From assembly GCA_029465975.1 (NCBI GenBank), contig CM055745.1:6617915-6681914 (forward strand): 64,000 nucleotides of DNA. Reading direction: 5' to 3'. Position numbers and translations under genes: made by a program. Position 1 is the stretch's first letter. Each line of letters begins with the position of its first letter. The notes beneath the pieces were generated by a model that was given only the letters and a program-made list of their open reading frames with translations, searched no databases and was not told the DNA's origin. Positions 45,201 to 59,300 of the stretch are shown in pieces. This stretch comes from Dallia pectoralis. Taxonomy: Eukaryota > Chordata > Actinopteri > Esociformes > Umbridae.

Positions 45201-48200
45201 TAGAGGCCAGCGACCCCAGGGTAGAGGCCAGTGTCCCAGGGTAGAGCCCAGTGTCCCAGGGTAGAGGCCTAGGCTTCTTCCCTGAAACAGACTAGCACTT
45301 TTTCAGAGCTTATTTGATGCCAAATGGATGTCAAACAACATTTTCCTTGGGGAAACGGGATGTAACTGTGCATTGAAACAGGGCAGCTCTGTTGTGACAG
45401 AGAGCAGCCGTGTCAGATAGATCTCAGTTATGACTTTTCATTATTCAAACTTCAAACGCTGCTTTTTGGTGACGTGTGTAACACGGCCTGCACTGATACC
45501 TTGACGGACAGCAGGCGAGTCAGATAGATCTCAGTTATGGCTTTGGTCATGGACTTGTCTTTCATGCTGCCTTTCTTGGACTTCATCTCATCCAGCTCAT
45601 CTGGACGAACTAGATGGAACACCTTATCGTCCTCCAACAAGGCGTTTCCTGGTGGAGAGAATAAGGTGTTATATAGTACTGCAGATAGACAAGGTGTTAT
45701 ATATACTGCTGCAGATATATAAGGTGTTTTATAGTACTGCAGATAGATAAGGTGTTATATAGTGCTGCAGATAGATAAGGTGTTATATAGTACTGCAGAT
45801 AGATAAGGTGTTATATAATACTGCAGATAGATAAGGTGTTATATAGTACTGCAGATAGATAAGGTGTTATATAGTACTGCAGATAGATAAGGTGTTATAG
45901 AGTACTGCAGATAGATAAGGTGTTATATAGTACTGCAGATAGATAATTTGTTATATAGTACTGCAGATAGATAAGGTGTTATATAGTACTGCAGATAGAT
46001 AAGGTGTTATATAGCACTGCAGATAGATAAGGTGTTATATAGTACTGCAGATAGATAAGGTGTTATATAGTACTGCAGATATATAAGGTGTTATATAGTA
46101 CTGCAGATAGATAAGGTGTTATATAGTACTGCAGATAGATAAGGTGTTATATAGTACTGCAGATAGATAAGGTGTTATATAGTACTGCAGATAGATAAGG
46201 TGTTATATAGTACTGCAGATAGATAAGGTGTTATATAGTACTGCAGATAGATAAGGTGTTATATAGTACTGCAGATCGATAAGGTGTTATATAGTACTGC
46301 AGATATATAAGGTGTTATATAGTACTGCAGATAGATACGGTGTTATATAGTACTGCAGATAGATAAGGTGTTATATAGTACTGCAGATAGATAAGGTGTT
46401 ATATAGTACTGCAGATAGATAAGGTGTTATATAGTCTCTCCCTAGGTTGCCTCCAATTAGGGTGTAATTGGGTACAATACTTAGGTCCAAGTGGTCATAG
46501 AGCGGCAGCTTGTCTAGTGGCATTGTTGTCTCCTGCAACTAAGACTGTCTCCGAAACAAAGACGGCTCTGCTGAGTTGTTCTGCGGAGTTATTCGAGGAA
46601 GGTAAGCAAGACAGGCTTGGCGATACAATACATTCAGAGTAAGTACTACACTTCATATTCTTTATACACAAAAAAAATAAAAATAAATAAACAAAAAACA
46701 ATTCTAACCCCACTCGTCTACTAATCACCTCTGAAATGTGTATGCTTCCCATCCCATCCATAGTGACTGCTCGGTGTCCATATAGACCTACTCTATACCG
46801 GAGGCGCATTCGGTCCAATCTAACCACCCTTGTGTGCACCTCCTTTGCAGAGTACCTAATTTCGGGTAGTGTCTGGAACTGTCGATCGGCTGTCAACAAG
46901 ACCGAATTCATCTCGGCTTACGCTGTCCTCCAAGACCTTGACTTTCTGGCTCTGACTGAGACGTGGATTACCCCCGAAAAAACTGCTTCCTTGGCTGCCC
47001 TTTCGTCATCCAGCCATGTGTTTTCCCACAGTCCTAGAACTTCCGGTCGTCGCGGAGGCGGAACAGGGCTTCTCATTTCTGCTAAATGGAGATTCTCTCC
47101 CTTCCATCTCACTCACCTTTCCCCTTCCTCGTTTGAATTCCATGCTGTCCGTGTGACGTTTCCATTCAATATTAATATGATTGTCCTCTACCGTCCACCG
47201 GGAGCCCCCGGGGTCTTTCTCGAAGAGCTCGACACCCTGATTAGCGAATTTCCCGATGACGACACACCGCTTGTCCTGCTAGGTGACTTCAACCTGCCAA
47301 CGACCACATTCAACACCTTCTTAGGCTCATCCGTCCTACCCCTCCTCTCATCGTTCGGCCTCAGCCTCACCCAGTCAACGGCGACTCACATCGCAGGCAA
47401 TGTGTTGGACCTTGTCTTCACCAGATGCTGCCCGCTGACCAACTTTAAGACCACACCCCTAGCGCTATCGGACCACTTCCTAGTCTCATTTTCCCTCTCC
47501 CTCTCTTCTCGTGCATCATCAACTCCCAGCCTGGTGGTGGGTCCCATGAACACACGATCCCTCTCCCCATCTGATCTTGCTGTTTCTGTTCTTTGATCCC
47601 TCCCGTCTCCCGAATCCTTCTCCCTCTTGTCTACTGTATCTGCCTCTTCCACCCTTCTAGCATCGCTATCTACATCCTATGACTCGCTCTGCCCTCTTTC
47701 CTCCCGGCCAGCCCGAGCCGCACCTCCTGTGCCGTGGCTAAATGAAACTCTACGTAGCCACAGGAGAGAACTTCGTGCAGCCGAGCAGAAATGGAGATCC
47801 ACCAAAATTCAAAGCGTCTTGGCTTCCCTCCAGTCCCTCCTCACCGCCTTCAACTCTAATCTGACCACCGCTAAAGCTGCTTTCTATCACCGGAAATTCC
47901 AGGACTCCGCTTCCAACCCTAAAAAGCTCTTCTCCACCTTCTCCACACTCCTCACCCCTCCTCCACCTCCTCCGTCATCGTCCCTTTCAGCTGACAACTT
48001 TCTTACCCACTTTCAACAGAAAGTGGACAACATTCGAGCATCATTCACCCATCCGCCAGAAATCACTATTTCCCCTCACACTGACTCTGTCCCTGGTCTG
48101 AGTTCCTTCTCCACGCTCAGTCCGGAAGACACCCTGCAACTGGTCCAATCCAGCCGTCCGACAACATGCCGCTTGACCGTATCCCTTCCCCACTCCTCCA

Positions 48201-50297
48201 GTCCATCTCCACGGACCTTCTTCCATATCTCACATCTCTGATAAACACTTCTCTAACCTCAGGATGTGTCCCTTCTGACTTCAAAATGGCCAGAGTGACT
48301 CCGCTCCTCAAGAAACCGTCTCTCGACCCGTCGGATGTCAACAACTACAGACCTGTGTCCCTGTTGTCCTTCCTTTCCAAAACGCTTGAACGCGTTGTAG
48401 CTGACCAACTGTCCTCCTACCTCTCGCAGAACAATCTCCTGGACCCTAACCAGTCAGGATTCAAGACGGGCCACTCAACTGAAACAGCGCTGCTCTGTGT
48501 AACTGAAGCCCTACGCAAGGCCCAAGCTCTCTCTCCTCTGTTCTCATTCTACTAGACCTATCTGCTGCCTTCGACACAGTAAACCATCAGATCCTGCTCA
48601 CCACCCTCTCTGACCTGGGGATCTCAGGATTGGTGCATTCCTGGTTTTCCTCGTACTTGTCGGACCGTTTTTACCAGGTGGTGTGGCGAGGCTCGCCGTC
48701 GAACATGCAGCCCCTGGTCATTGGGGTCCCCCAAGGATCGGTCCTAGGCCCTCTCCTTTTCTCCTTATACACCCGGTTTCTTGGCTCTGTCATATCCTCA
48801 CATGGCCTCTCCTATCACTGCTATGCTGATGATACCCAACTATTTTTCTCATTCCCACAGTCTGAAACCCAGGTGGCATCCCGTATCTCTGCATGTCTGA
48901 CTGACATCTCGGCCTGGATGTCTGCACACCATCTGAAACTCAACCTAGGTAAAACTGAACTGCTCTTCTTCAAAGGAAGAGCCTGCCCGCTCCAGGATCT
49001 GTCCATTACGGTGGACAACGTCACAGTCCCTGCTACCCAATGTGGGAAAAACCTTGGCGTGACCCTTGACAACTCCCTCTCATTTTCTGCACACATCAAG
49101 GCGGTGTCCCGGTCTTGCAGGTACATGCTCTACAACATTCGGAAAGTAAGGCCGTATCTTACGCAGGAAGCCGCACAAGTGCTGATCCAGGCACTTATCA
49201 TCTCCCGTCTCGACTACTGCAACTCCCTTCTTGCAACTCATTCAAAATGCAGCAGCCCGCCTGATCTTTAATCTACCAAAGTTCTCCCACGTCACTCAGC
49301 TGTTCCGCACACTACACTGGCTCCCGGTCGAAGCACGCATCCACTACAAAACCATGGTGCTAGCCTATGGGGCAGCAAGAGGAACCGCCCCCTCCTACAT
49401 CCAGTCACTAATCAAGCCGTACACACCCACACGAGCACTTCGTTCTGCCACCTCAGGCCTCTTGGTAGTGCCATCCCTACGGGGGGGGCAACTCTCGATC
49501 TGCTCAGTCTAAATTGTTCTCCGTGCTTGCCCCGCAATGGTGGAACAACTCCACTCTGGAGATCAGATCATCGGACTCTCTACCAATCTTCAAGAAACGT
49601 CTAAAAACATTCCTCTTCAAACTGTACCTCCAGTAGCTCCATGAATGGAGCTCCACAACTCTCGACTGTTCGAAACTTCTCTACGGAATCATTCCTCTAC
49701 GATTATCACCCATTCCTCCTCTCCTAGCACCCCTTCTATCTCTGCACTTCCCCCTGCACCCACCCAGGAACAATGTACTTATTGCCTTTTTGATGTGTGT
49801 TTTAGCTATATGTGAAATGCCTGCACTTATTGTAAGTCGCTCTGGATAAGAGCGTCTGCTAAATGCGCAAAATGTAAATGTAAATGTACTGCAGATAGAT
49901 AAGGTGTTATATAGTACTGCAGATAGATAAGGTGTTATAGAGTACTGCAGATAGATAAGGTGTTATATAGTACTGCAGATAGATAAGGTGTTATATAGTA
50001 CTGCAGATAGATAAGGTGTTATATAGTACTGTAGATAGATAAGGTGTTATATAGTACTGCAGATAGATAAGGTGTTATATAGTACTGCAGATAGATAAGG
50101 TGTTATATAGTACTGCAGATAGATAAGGTGTTATATAGTACTGCAGATAGATAAGGTGTTATATAGTACTGCAGATTAATAAGGTATTATAAAGTACTGC
50201 AGATGTATATGGTATCATATAGTACTGCAGATTAATAAGGTATTATATATTAATACATATATATATAAAGGATGGCGTTACTCAGAAATGACGTATA

Positions 50298-50336
<39 letters not shown>

Positions 50337-53300
50337 CTGAGTAACGCCATCCTTAGTGTCTTAGAATACATGATAATACATTGGTAACGGTCACAAGTCA
50401 CTTCACAGTGATGGTCAGTACTTACTCTCCTCTTGGTGATCCTGGTTCTGGCTGCAGTTGTGGTTATTGTGAATCACCCTGGACAGGACTAGAGTGGCGT
50501 TGTCCCGGACCTAGTCCACACACACATTATTTACTAGTTATACATCCGTTAAGGTTGGAGTAGAATCAACTTTATTGTCATTGGACAGTATAAGTACAGC
50601 ACAACGAAATGCAGTTTGCATCCAACCAGAAGTGCAAAAAAGACATTCAGTACAGTGTGAGGATGTGCAATTGACATGGATAAGTAAATGTGCAGGTGTT
50701 CAGTTCAACAATGTAGCAAATTGCAAATGTGCAGACGGAAATACAGGCGGAGAACATCAGTGCAAGTGGTAAATGATTAGTGCAAACGATAAGCATTGTG
50801 CAAATATAACAAATAGGCTAGCAGTGTGCAAAAGAGCAAATAAAATAAACACGCTATCACTGTGCAAATGGCAGAACACGTATAGTATTGTATAGCATTT
50901 GAATGAAGCAGTTTGTGGAGGAACATGACTCACATTGTAGTGGGCCAGGGTGTTGATTCGTCTCCATCTGCCCTCCTTCTGAGATGTCAGGTCCAAGTCT
51001 GACAGGATCTGCCCCGTGGAACCAGGGCGCCACTCTGTGTCAAGGGAAGGATTCAGAGTCATTTGCACACAATCTTCATCCACCAGCCAGAACGACTCAC
51101 AAGCAAATCTTTATCCACCACCAAAATGACTCACAAGCAAATCTTTATCCACCACCAGAACGACTCACATTCAAATCCCCATCCACCAACAGAACGAGTC
51201 ACATTCAAATCCCCATCCACCAACAGAACGAGTCACATTCAAATCCCCATCCACCAACAGAACGAGTCACATTCAAATCCCCATCCACCAACAGAACGAG
51301 TCACATTCAAATCCCCATCCACCAACAGAACGACTCACATTCAAATCCCCATCCACCAACAGAACGACTCACATTCAAATCCCCATCCACCAACAGAACG
51401 AGTCACATTCAAATCCCCATCCACCAACAGAACGACTCACATTCAAATCCCTATCCACCACCAGAACGAATCACATTCAAATCCCTATCCACCACCAGAA
51501 CGACTCACATTCAAATCCCCATCCACCAACAGAACGACTCACATTCAAATCCCCATCCACCAACAGAACGAGTCACATTCAAATCCCCATCCACCAACAG
51601 AACGAGTCACATTCAAATCCCCATCCACCAACAGAACGAGTCACATTCAAATCCCCATCCACCAACAGAACGACTCACATTCAAATCCCCATCCACCACC
51701 AGAACGAATCACATTCAAATCCCTATCCACCACCAGAACGACTCACATTCAAATCCCCATCCACCAACAGAACGACTCCCCCATCCACCACCAGAACGAC
51801 TCACATTCAAATCCCCATCCACCAACAGAACGAGTCACATTCAAATCCCCATCCACCAACAGAACGACTCACATTCAAATCCCCATCCACCAACAGAACG
51901 AGTCACGTTCAAATCCCCATCCACCAACAGAACGAGTCACATTCAAATCCCCATCCACCAACAGAACGACTCACATTCAAATCCCCATCCACCACCAGAA
52001 CGACTCACATTCAAATCCCCATCCACCACCAGAACGACTCCCCATCCACCACCAGAACGACTCACATTCAAATCCCCATCCACCACCAGAACGACTCCCC
52101 CATCCACCAACAGAACGAGTCACATTCAAATCCCCATCCACCAACAGAACGACTCATCCATTCAAATCCCCATCCACCACCACTCACATTCAACTCCCCA
52201 TCCACCACCAAAACGACTCACATTCAAATCCCCATCCACCAACAGAACGAGTCACATTCAAATCCCCATCCACCAACAGAACGACTCACATTCAAATCCC
52301 CATCCACCACCAGAACGACTCACATTCAAATCCCCCATCCACCACCAGAACGACTCACATTCAAATCCCCATCCACCAACAGAACGAGTCACATTCAAAT
52401 CCCCATCCACCAACAGAACGAGTCACGTTCAAATCCCCATCCACCAACAGAACGAGTCACATTCAAATCCCCATCCACCACCAGACACCCCTTAATACAC
52501 AGTGCCATTGGTTATCAGGTCTCTTGCAGCCATTGTATCTCTGTATGTATCTCCTCACCCAGAGTGACACTGTCCACGGCAGGTCTGAGGGTGTACGGCA
52601 GATTTCTGAACACCGCCTCGATGATCTTCTCCTTCACCTGAGACACCGTGTCACAGTTCAGCACCTTGACGGGCGTCACGTCCGGCCCCTCCCCCAACAC
52701 CAGGACCTGCAGCGTCTGAGACAGGGGGACGAAGACAGGGGGACGAAGACAGGGGACGAAGGGGGGCAGGGGACAGTGACGGACAGAGACGGGGGGGAAG
52801 AGACAACTCCGTAAGAGGTGCTGGCTGGTCCGGCGTTGCCGTGGCAACTACTTTAGGCAGGCGGTGGTGTTTGCCACCTGACAGGTGCTGTCGTCCTCGG
52901 CCGACTAACGAGCAGTCATCTGTCAGCAGGCTTGACTTGTTGTCTTCGCTCCGACCAGGTGACACAGTTCATAGTTCAGACCATTAAAACGACGGGCCAC
53001 CCCGGAGATAGCCTCTCGGATTATACAAGGAACCGCCCCAACGAGAAAAAAGGACCGTGTCATTACGAGGAGGAACCGTGTTCCACTCAACATGAATAGC
53101 AGCTATACCATAACCGAATCTGTAGCTGTGTCTAATTTAATAATGTCCTCGGGAAAATGAGTTACCACAGGGGTTCCTACATTCAGAGATACTTACAGGG
53201 GAGTGATCTGGCATTAGAGAGACATGCTACACTGATTCCAGCATATATATACAGTACAGTGAGTCAGAACTTCAATTGCCAGGTAGGCACGGTTTCGTAT

Positions 53301-56300
53301 GACAATAAAGGCTATTGAATTGCTCCCGTGTAGGCACCACACGGAGCGACGAAAGGGTTAATGGACGTGACACATAATTGAGTCAACGCTGAAATTGCCA
53401 CCCCTGTAGGCAGACAAGAGTAGAAAATGACAGGAAAGGGAACAGAGTTCGCCCCCGTTTAGACAGCGTATAAAACATAAATATATGTGTGGATACATAA
53501 TTACGATGAGGACAAACATTGAAAGGGCTGTCAGAACCACGGGAACACGGGAGGGGGGAGGGTTGAGGGAGCCCGCGTAACCGTGGTAACGTGTCGCCAC
53601 TCACCAGGACGCAGTACTCCACGTCGTCTCCCAGCAGGCCCGTGTCGTTGAGCGTGTACTTCGCCTTCTTCACTCGGACGTCCACGGGACCTTTCTCTAT
53701 CTGGTGCTTGATGGCCCGGAACAGTTTATACAGAGGCTCCCCTGCTGAGTCCTGAACGCAGTGCACACACATTTATAAGCTACGAGAAGCAAAGCATACG
53801 TTGCTTTTAATAATAATAATAGTGATATTGGGTAGGCACTTTCAAAACACGCACAGGCGTACAAGCAAAAGTGTCAGGCGTCGAATGTCCTTTCGACCGC
53901 ACACTTAAACGTATGTAGGGAAACAGCGAATCAAATTGTCATGCTGTTACCTTGAGAAACTGGTAGAGACAGATGGACATCCAGTTGCACAGCATCCTCT
54001 CCACCACTGTCTCCGACCTACAGAGAGAGCAAATCACAGGACTGAGTTATACGTGTCATCTCCACATCACTCTGACTGTCTCCGACCTACAGAGAGAGCA
54101 AATCACAGGACTGAGTTATACGTGTCATCTCCACATCACTCTGACTGTCTCCGACCTACAGAGAGAGCAAATCACAGGACTGAGTTATACGTGTCATCTC
54201 CACATCACTCTGACTGTCTCCGACCTACAGAGAGAGCAAATCACAGGACTGAGTTATACGTGTCATCTCCACATCACTCTGACTGTCTCCGACCTACAGA
54301 GAGAGCAAATCACAGGACTGAGTTATATGTGTCATCTCCACATCACTCTGACTGTCTCCGACCTACAGAGAGAGCAAATCACAGGACTGAGTTATACGTG
54401 TCATCTCCACATCACTCTGACTGTCTCCGACCTACAGAGAGAGCAAATCACAGGACTGAGTTATACGTGTCATCTCCACATCACTCTGACTGTCTCCGAC
54501 CTACAGAGAGAGCAAATCACAGGACTGAGTTATATGTGTCATCTCCACATCACTTTGACTGTCTCCGACCTACTGGCGGTGAAATGCAACGCAACCCGAC
54601 CACAAGGGCAGAACCATAAAAAGGCCACGACGCCGTAGGAGTGACGGCGTAGCTACGCCGTGGAGTTGACGCAGAAGCATAATGAGGCCTTGAGTGACAC
54701 ATGTCATCTCCACATCACTTTGACTGTCTCCGACCAACCTACAGACAGAGCAAATCACAGGACTGAGTGACACACGTCATCTCCACATCACTTTGACTGT
54801 CTCCGACCTACAGACAGAGCAAATCACAGGACTGAGTGACACACGTCATCTCCAAATCACTTTGACTGTCTCCGACCGACCTACAGACAGAGCAAATCAC
54901 AGGACTGAATGACACACGTCAGCTCCACATCACTTTGACTGTCTCCGACCTACAGTGACATTTCGAAAAACACACACACACACAAAGCAACATTTAGCAT
55001 GAACTGCCGTACCCACTCTGCATTCACAGGACGTACTGCATTAGCAGATCTAATGAACAGTCATGTGTAGGTTGAGTATGTTAGCTAAGCAAGAGCTAAT
55101 CAGTATAATTAGCTTCTCCATTGGGGATAATTACACACTTTGTACTGTAGAACAGAAACACTCCTGAGTGCCGCTGACAGTCCACCATACGGAACCCCCG
55201 GATCATTAGACTAGGCAACTAATAACCGGAAAGGACCTCCGATCTGCTGCAAAAACGAGAGATAAAGCGACAAGAACTGAACTGACCGAAAGATGCGCCA
55301 ACAAAACAGAAGCTAAGCTAAATCAAAACTACCAGCAGCGCACGTTACAATAGGCGGAGCGACCAGGACGAGTGCGCTAAAGCTAGCGAGGAAGGCCCCT
55401 GACCTGCGCAGCATGAGCTTGGGGTTCTTGCTGTCGACGTAGTTCCCCATCAGCTCCAGAAGCAGGGTTCTCATGACGTCAGTGTAGTACTCCAGCTTCC
55501 CATGCAGTGCCACTGTCAGCAGGGACGCGAAGTACACCTTGGCCCTGGCGGTGAACTCCGGACGGCCCTCCAGTGTCCGGATGAACTGCACACACACACA
55601 CAGCGGAGATCGACAGAAGACTATACGAGTTAATGGCAATGCAGACGACACAGTCTGATTTGAAATCTCACCGGACACTGTCGAACAATAGCAGGTGAAC
55701 GCGTCGTCACACCCGACTGCTTCTATCATATTCAACACAGGCCGCTTCCGCCGTTCATTTGTTTTTAGATCGGTGAAGTTAAAGGGGACATAAATGAGGG
55801 TTCTTGATAATCTCATGGGATATGGCCCGGACGCACGACCTGGTTTGGCCCTGGCTGAACATGACCTACGTTGATGAGGAAGGTTTTGCTGTTGAGCAGG
55901 TTGGAGAACTGATTGAGAGCCTGGGCCACGATGGCTTTGCGCGCCTCGGGGATGTCCAGCTTCCCCGTGATCATCACGTCATTGGCACCGTCCTTGGAGG
56001 GCAGGAAGAAGACCCGGTCAGTGTAGGTCTTATAGTCCAGGAAGGGGATTCGGCCTTCGCTCACGTCGTTGCTGTGGTCCTCCATTTCAATCATCAGATC
56101 TGACGGAAGAGGAACATCTCAGTACGTCCTCATGAAACTCCTCACAATAAATGCATTGTAACATTCGCTTGAACGTCCCGGTGACAACACATGAACGTTT
56201 GTTCAGGTGAGGTATTTCACGTAATAACGTTTGATAAAATCAGGTGCTTAACGGCGACTGCCATAATGTGGTACCGGTGAACTCCTTCTTGCAGCGATCT

Positions 56301-56375
56301 CGGACGCTCTCCTCCAGATTCTCCAGCTGGTGTTTAACCTTCTCGTACTCTCTCTCAGCCTGCTGGCTCTTCCTC
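42233..56375 (-). CDS. plxnb2: plxnb2 cytoplasmic split RasGAP, Rho-binding domain and PDZ ligand
   Basis: Exon 56375-56275 is the juxtamembrane coiled coil. Exons 56099-53605 form the first GAP half, including KNPKLMLRRSETVVE, whose paired Arg matches the first catalytic arginines of plexin GAPs. Exons 52715-50426 form the inserted RhoGTPase-binding domain (VKVLNCDTVSQVKEKI to RRINTLAHYNVRDNA). Exons 45648-42636 form the second GAP half, where LPLRFWVN probably holds the other catalytic Arg. The last exon ends LENTVTDL, the class B VTDL PDZ ligand that binds PDZ-RhoGEF/LARG in mammals. The functional assignments are family knowledge. Confidence 0.93.
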
Positions 56376-59300
56376 CTGGCCAAACAAATGGGTAAAGGAA
56401 CATCATATTGGACACAAACATACAATGTCTTCCATATTAACCGGCACCACAGGTAAATATGAACACAAAAAAGGCTGAGAACATTTTTCACTATTGGCAC
56501 GCTGAATCATGTGCAGCCTACCTGTAGCAGAACATAGCTGTGTAGCGTACATGTAGCAGTACCTAGCTGTGTAGCCTACCTGTAGCAGAACATAGCTGTG
56601 TAGCCTACCTGTAGCAGTACCTAGCTGTGTAGCCTACCTGTAGCCTAGCTGTGTAGCCTACCTGTAGCAGTACCTAGCAGAACATAGCTGTGTAGCGTAC
56701 CTGTAGCAGTACCTAGCTGTGTAGCCTACCTGTAGCAGTACCTAGCTGTGTAGCCTAGCAGTACATAGCAGTACATAGCAGCTAGCTGTGTAGCCTACCT
56801 GTAGCAGTACCTAGCTGTGTAGCCTACCTGTAGCAGTACATAGCTGTGTAGCCTACCTGTAGCAGTACCTAGCAGTACATAGCAGTACCTAGCTGTGTAG
56901 CCTACCTGTAGCAGTACATAGCTGTGTAGCCTACCTGTAGCAGTACATAGCTGTGTAGCCTACCTGTAGCAGTACATAGCTGTGTAGCCTACCTGTAGCA
57001 GTACATAGCTGTGTAGCCTACCTGTAGCAGTACATAGCTGTGTAGCCTACCTGTAGCAGTACATAGCTGTGTAGCCTACCTGTAGCAGTACATAGCTGTG
57101 CAGCCTACCTGTAGCAGAACATAGCTGTGTAGCCTACCTGTAGCAGTACCTAGCTGTGTAGCCTACCTGTAGCAGTACATAGCTGTGCAGCCTACCTGTA
57201 GCAGTACATAGCTGTGTAGCCTACCTGTAGCAGTACATAGCTGTGCAGCCTACCTGTAGCAGTACATAGCTGTGTAGCCTACCTGTAGCAGTACATAGCT
57301 GTGCAGCCTACCTGTAGCAGAACATAGCTGTGCAGCCTATCTGTAGCAGTACCTAGCTGTGTAGCCTACCTGTAGCAGTACATAGCTGTGTAGCCTACCT
57401 GTAGCAGTACATAGCTGTGTAGCCTACCTGTAGCAGTACATAGCTGTGTAGCCTACCTGTAGCAGTACATAGCTGTGCAGCCTACCTGTAGCAGAGCATA
57501 GCTGTGTAGCCTACCTGTAGCAGTACCTAGCTGTGTAGCCTACCTGTAGCAGTACATAGCTGTGTAGCGTACCTGTAGCAGTACATAGCTGTGCAGCCTA
57601 CCTGTAGCAGTACATAGCTGTGTAGCCTACCTGTAGCAGTACATAGCTGTGCAGCCTACCTGTAGCAGAACATAGCTGTGTAGCCTACCTGTAGCAGAAC
57701 ATAGCTGTGTAGCCTACCTGTAGCAGTACCTAGCTGTGTAGCCTACCTGTAGCAGTACATAGCTGTGTAGCGTACCTGTAGCAGTACATAGCTGTGCAGC
57801 CTACCTGTAGCAGTACATAGCTGTGTAGCCTACCTGTAGCAGTACATAGCTGTGCAGCCTACCTGTAGCAGTACATAGCTGTGCAGCCTACCTGTAGCAG
57901 TACATAGCTGTGTAGCCTACCTGTAGCAATACCTAGCTATGTAGCCTACCTGTAGCAGTACATAGCTGTGTAGCCTACCTGTAGCAGTAAATAGCTGTGC
58001 AGCCTACCTGTAGCAGTACCTAGCTGTGTAGCCTACCTGTAGCAGAACATAGCTGTGTAGCGTACCTGTAGCAGTACCTAGCTGTGTAGCCTACCTGTAG
58101 CAGTACCTAGCTGTGCAGCCTACCTGTAGCAGTACCTAGCTGTGTAGCCTACCTGTAGCAGTAGAGCGAGATGACGATGATGAGCAACATGGGAACGATG
58201 ACTGCTGGGATGATGATGAAGAAAGGCACCTCGTATTTGCTCTCGTAGTGCACCAAGCCCACCACCCACTCTCCATTACCAAACTTAATCTGGGTCACAC
58301 ACACACGCACGCACACACACACACACGCACGCACACACACACGCACACGCGCACACGCGCACAAGGGAAGTAGTTATCAATACTGTACAAAATGACATCA
58401 AACAAATATTGACCTGCCAAGTTGATCTGTGTCTTATTTTGGAGAGCAGCCTTAATATCCCCCCTTTCAGTGACTGTAGATAAGATGAACTATAGCAACC
58501 ACAGATCCATGTATCTGGGTGGTGCATCTGTATGTGTGTGTGTGCGAGAAAGACCAATCACAACAGAGATAAATATCTGTGTTCATGTGTATGTGCGTGT
58601 GCGTATAGGCCATAATGTAAGTGTGTGTGTGCGTGTAGGTGTGTGTGTGTGTAGGTGTGTATAAATGTGTGTGTGTGTGTGTAGGTGTGTGTAAGTGTGT
58701 GTGTGCGTGTAGGTGTGTGTAAATGTGTGTGTGTGTGTGTAGGTGTGTGTAAGTGTGTGTGTGTGTGTGTGTGTTTGTTTGTTCTGACCAGCAGGTCCAG
58801 AGAGCCGGAGCTGGTGTCTCTGCGTCTGCGCTGCTGTTTGGAGCGGGCCCGTGGCTGGCTAGAGGGGGGGTCCAGGAACAGCTTGTTATCCTGGAGGGTG
58901 TTGACAAGGCACTGGACGTCCCCTACAAACGCCTGGGCCTCTCTGGCTGTCATGGCTTTGGAGAAGCCCCGACCCTAGAGGGTGGGAGAAAGAGCAGGCC
59001 CGGCCGGAGTAAAGATAACGGAACGATGGTCCAGAAGGATGTTCTCGGCGTGGACCTGAACTGGAAGCAAATCGGAAAAACCAGAGACCATCGCCGCTAC
59101 ACGACCCACGTACGAAACCACTCAGGTGTGTTCCTACTCACTGTGACGGAGATGATGGAGGTCTTCGTTATGACGATGGGCTTGGCCAGGAGGTTAAAGA
59201 AAGGGTCGGGGTGGTAATCGAAGGACGAGAGTTCCCTCTCAAAGTTGTCCAGCTGGACAAAGGTCCGGAATGCCTTGGTCGGATAGGAACCGTTGACGGC

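Noticed and set aside
46736..49512. LINE frames as functional genes
   Set aside because: An in-frame stop and at least three frame changes separate the endonuclease and reverse-transcriptase parts. Annotated as a broken element instead.
51063..52814. 503- and 583-codon open frames on the plus strand
   Set aside because: They are read through a 34-bp minisatellite. The period cycles through all frames and the 'protein' is a pure repeat with no start context or family motif. The region is the intron antisense to plxnb2.
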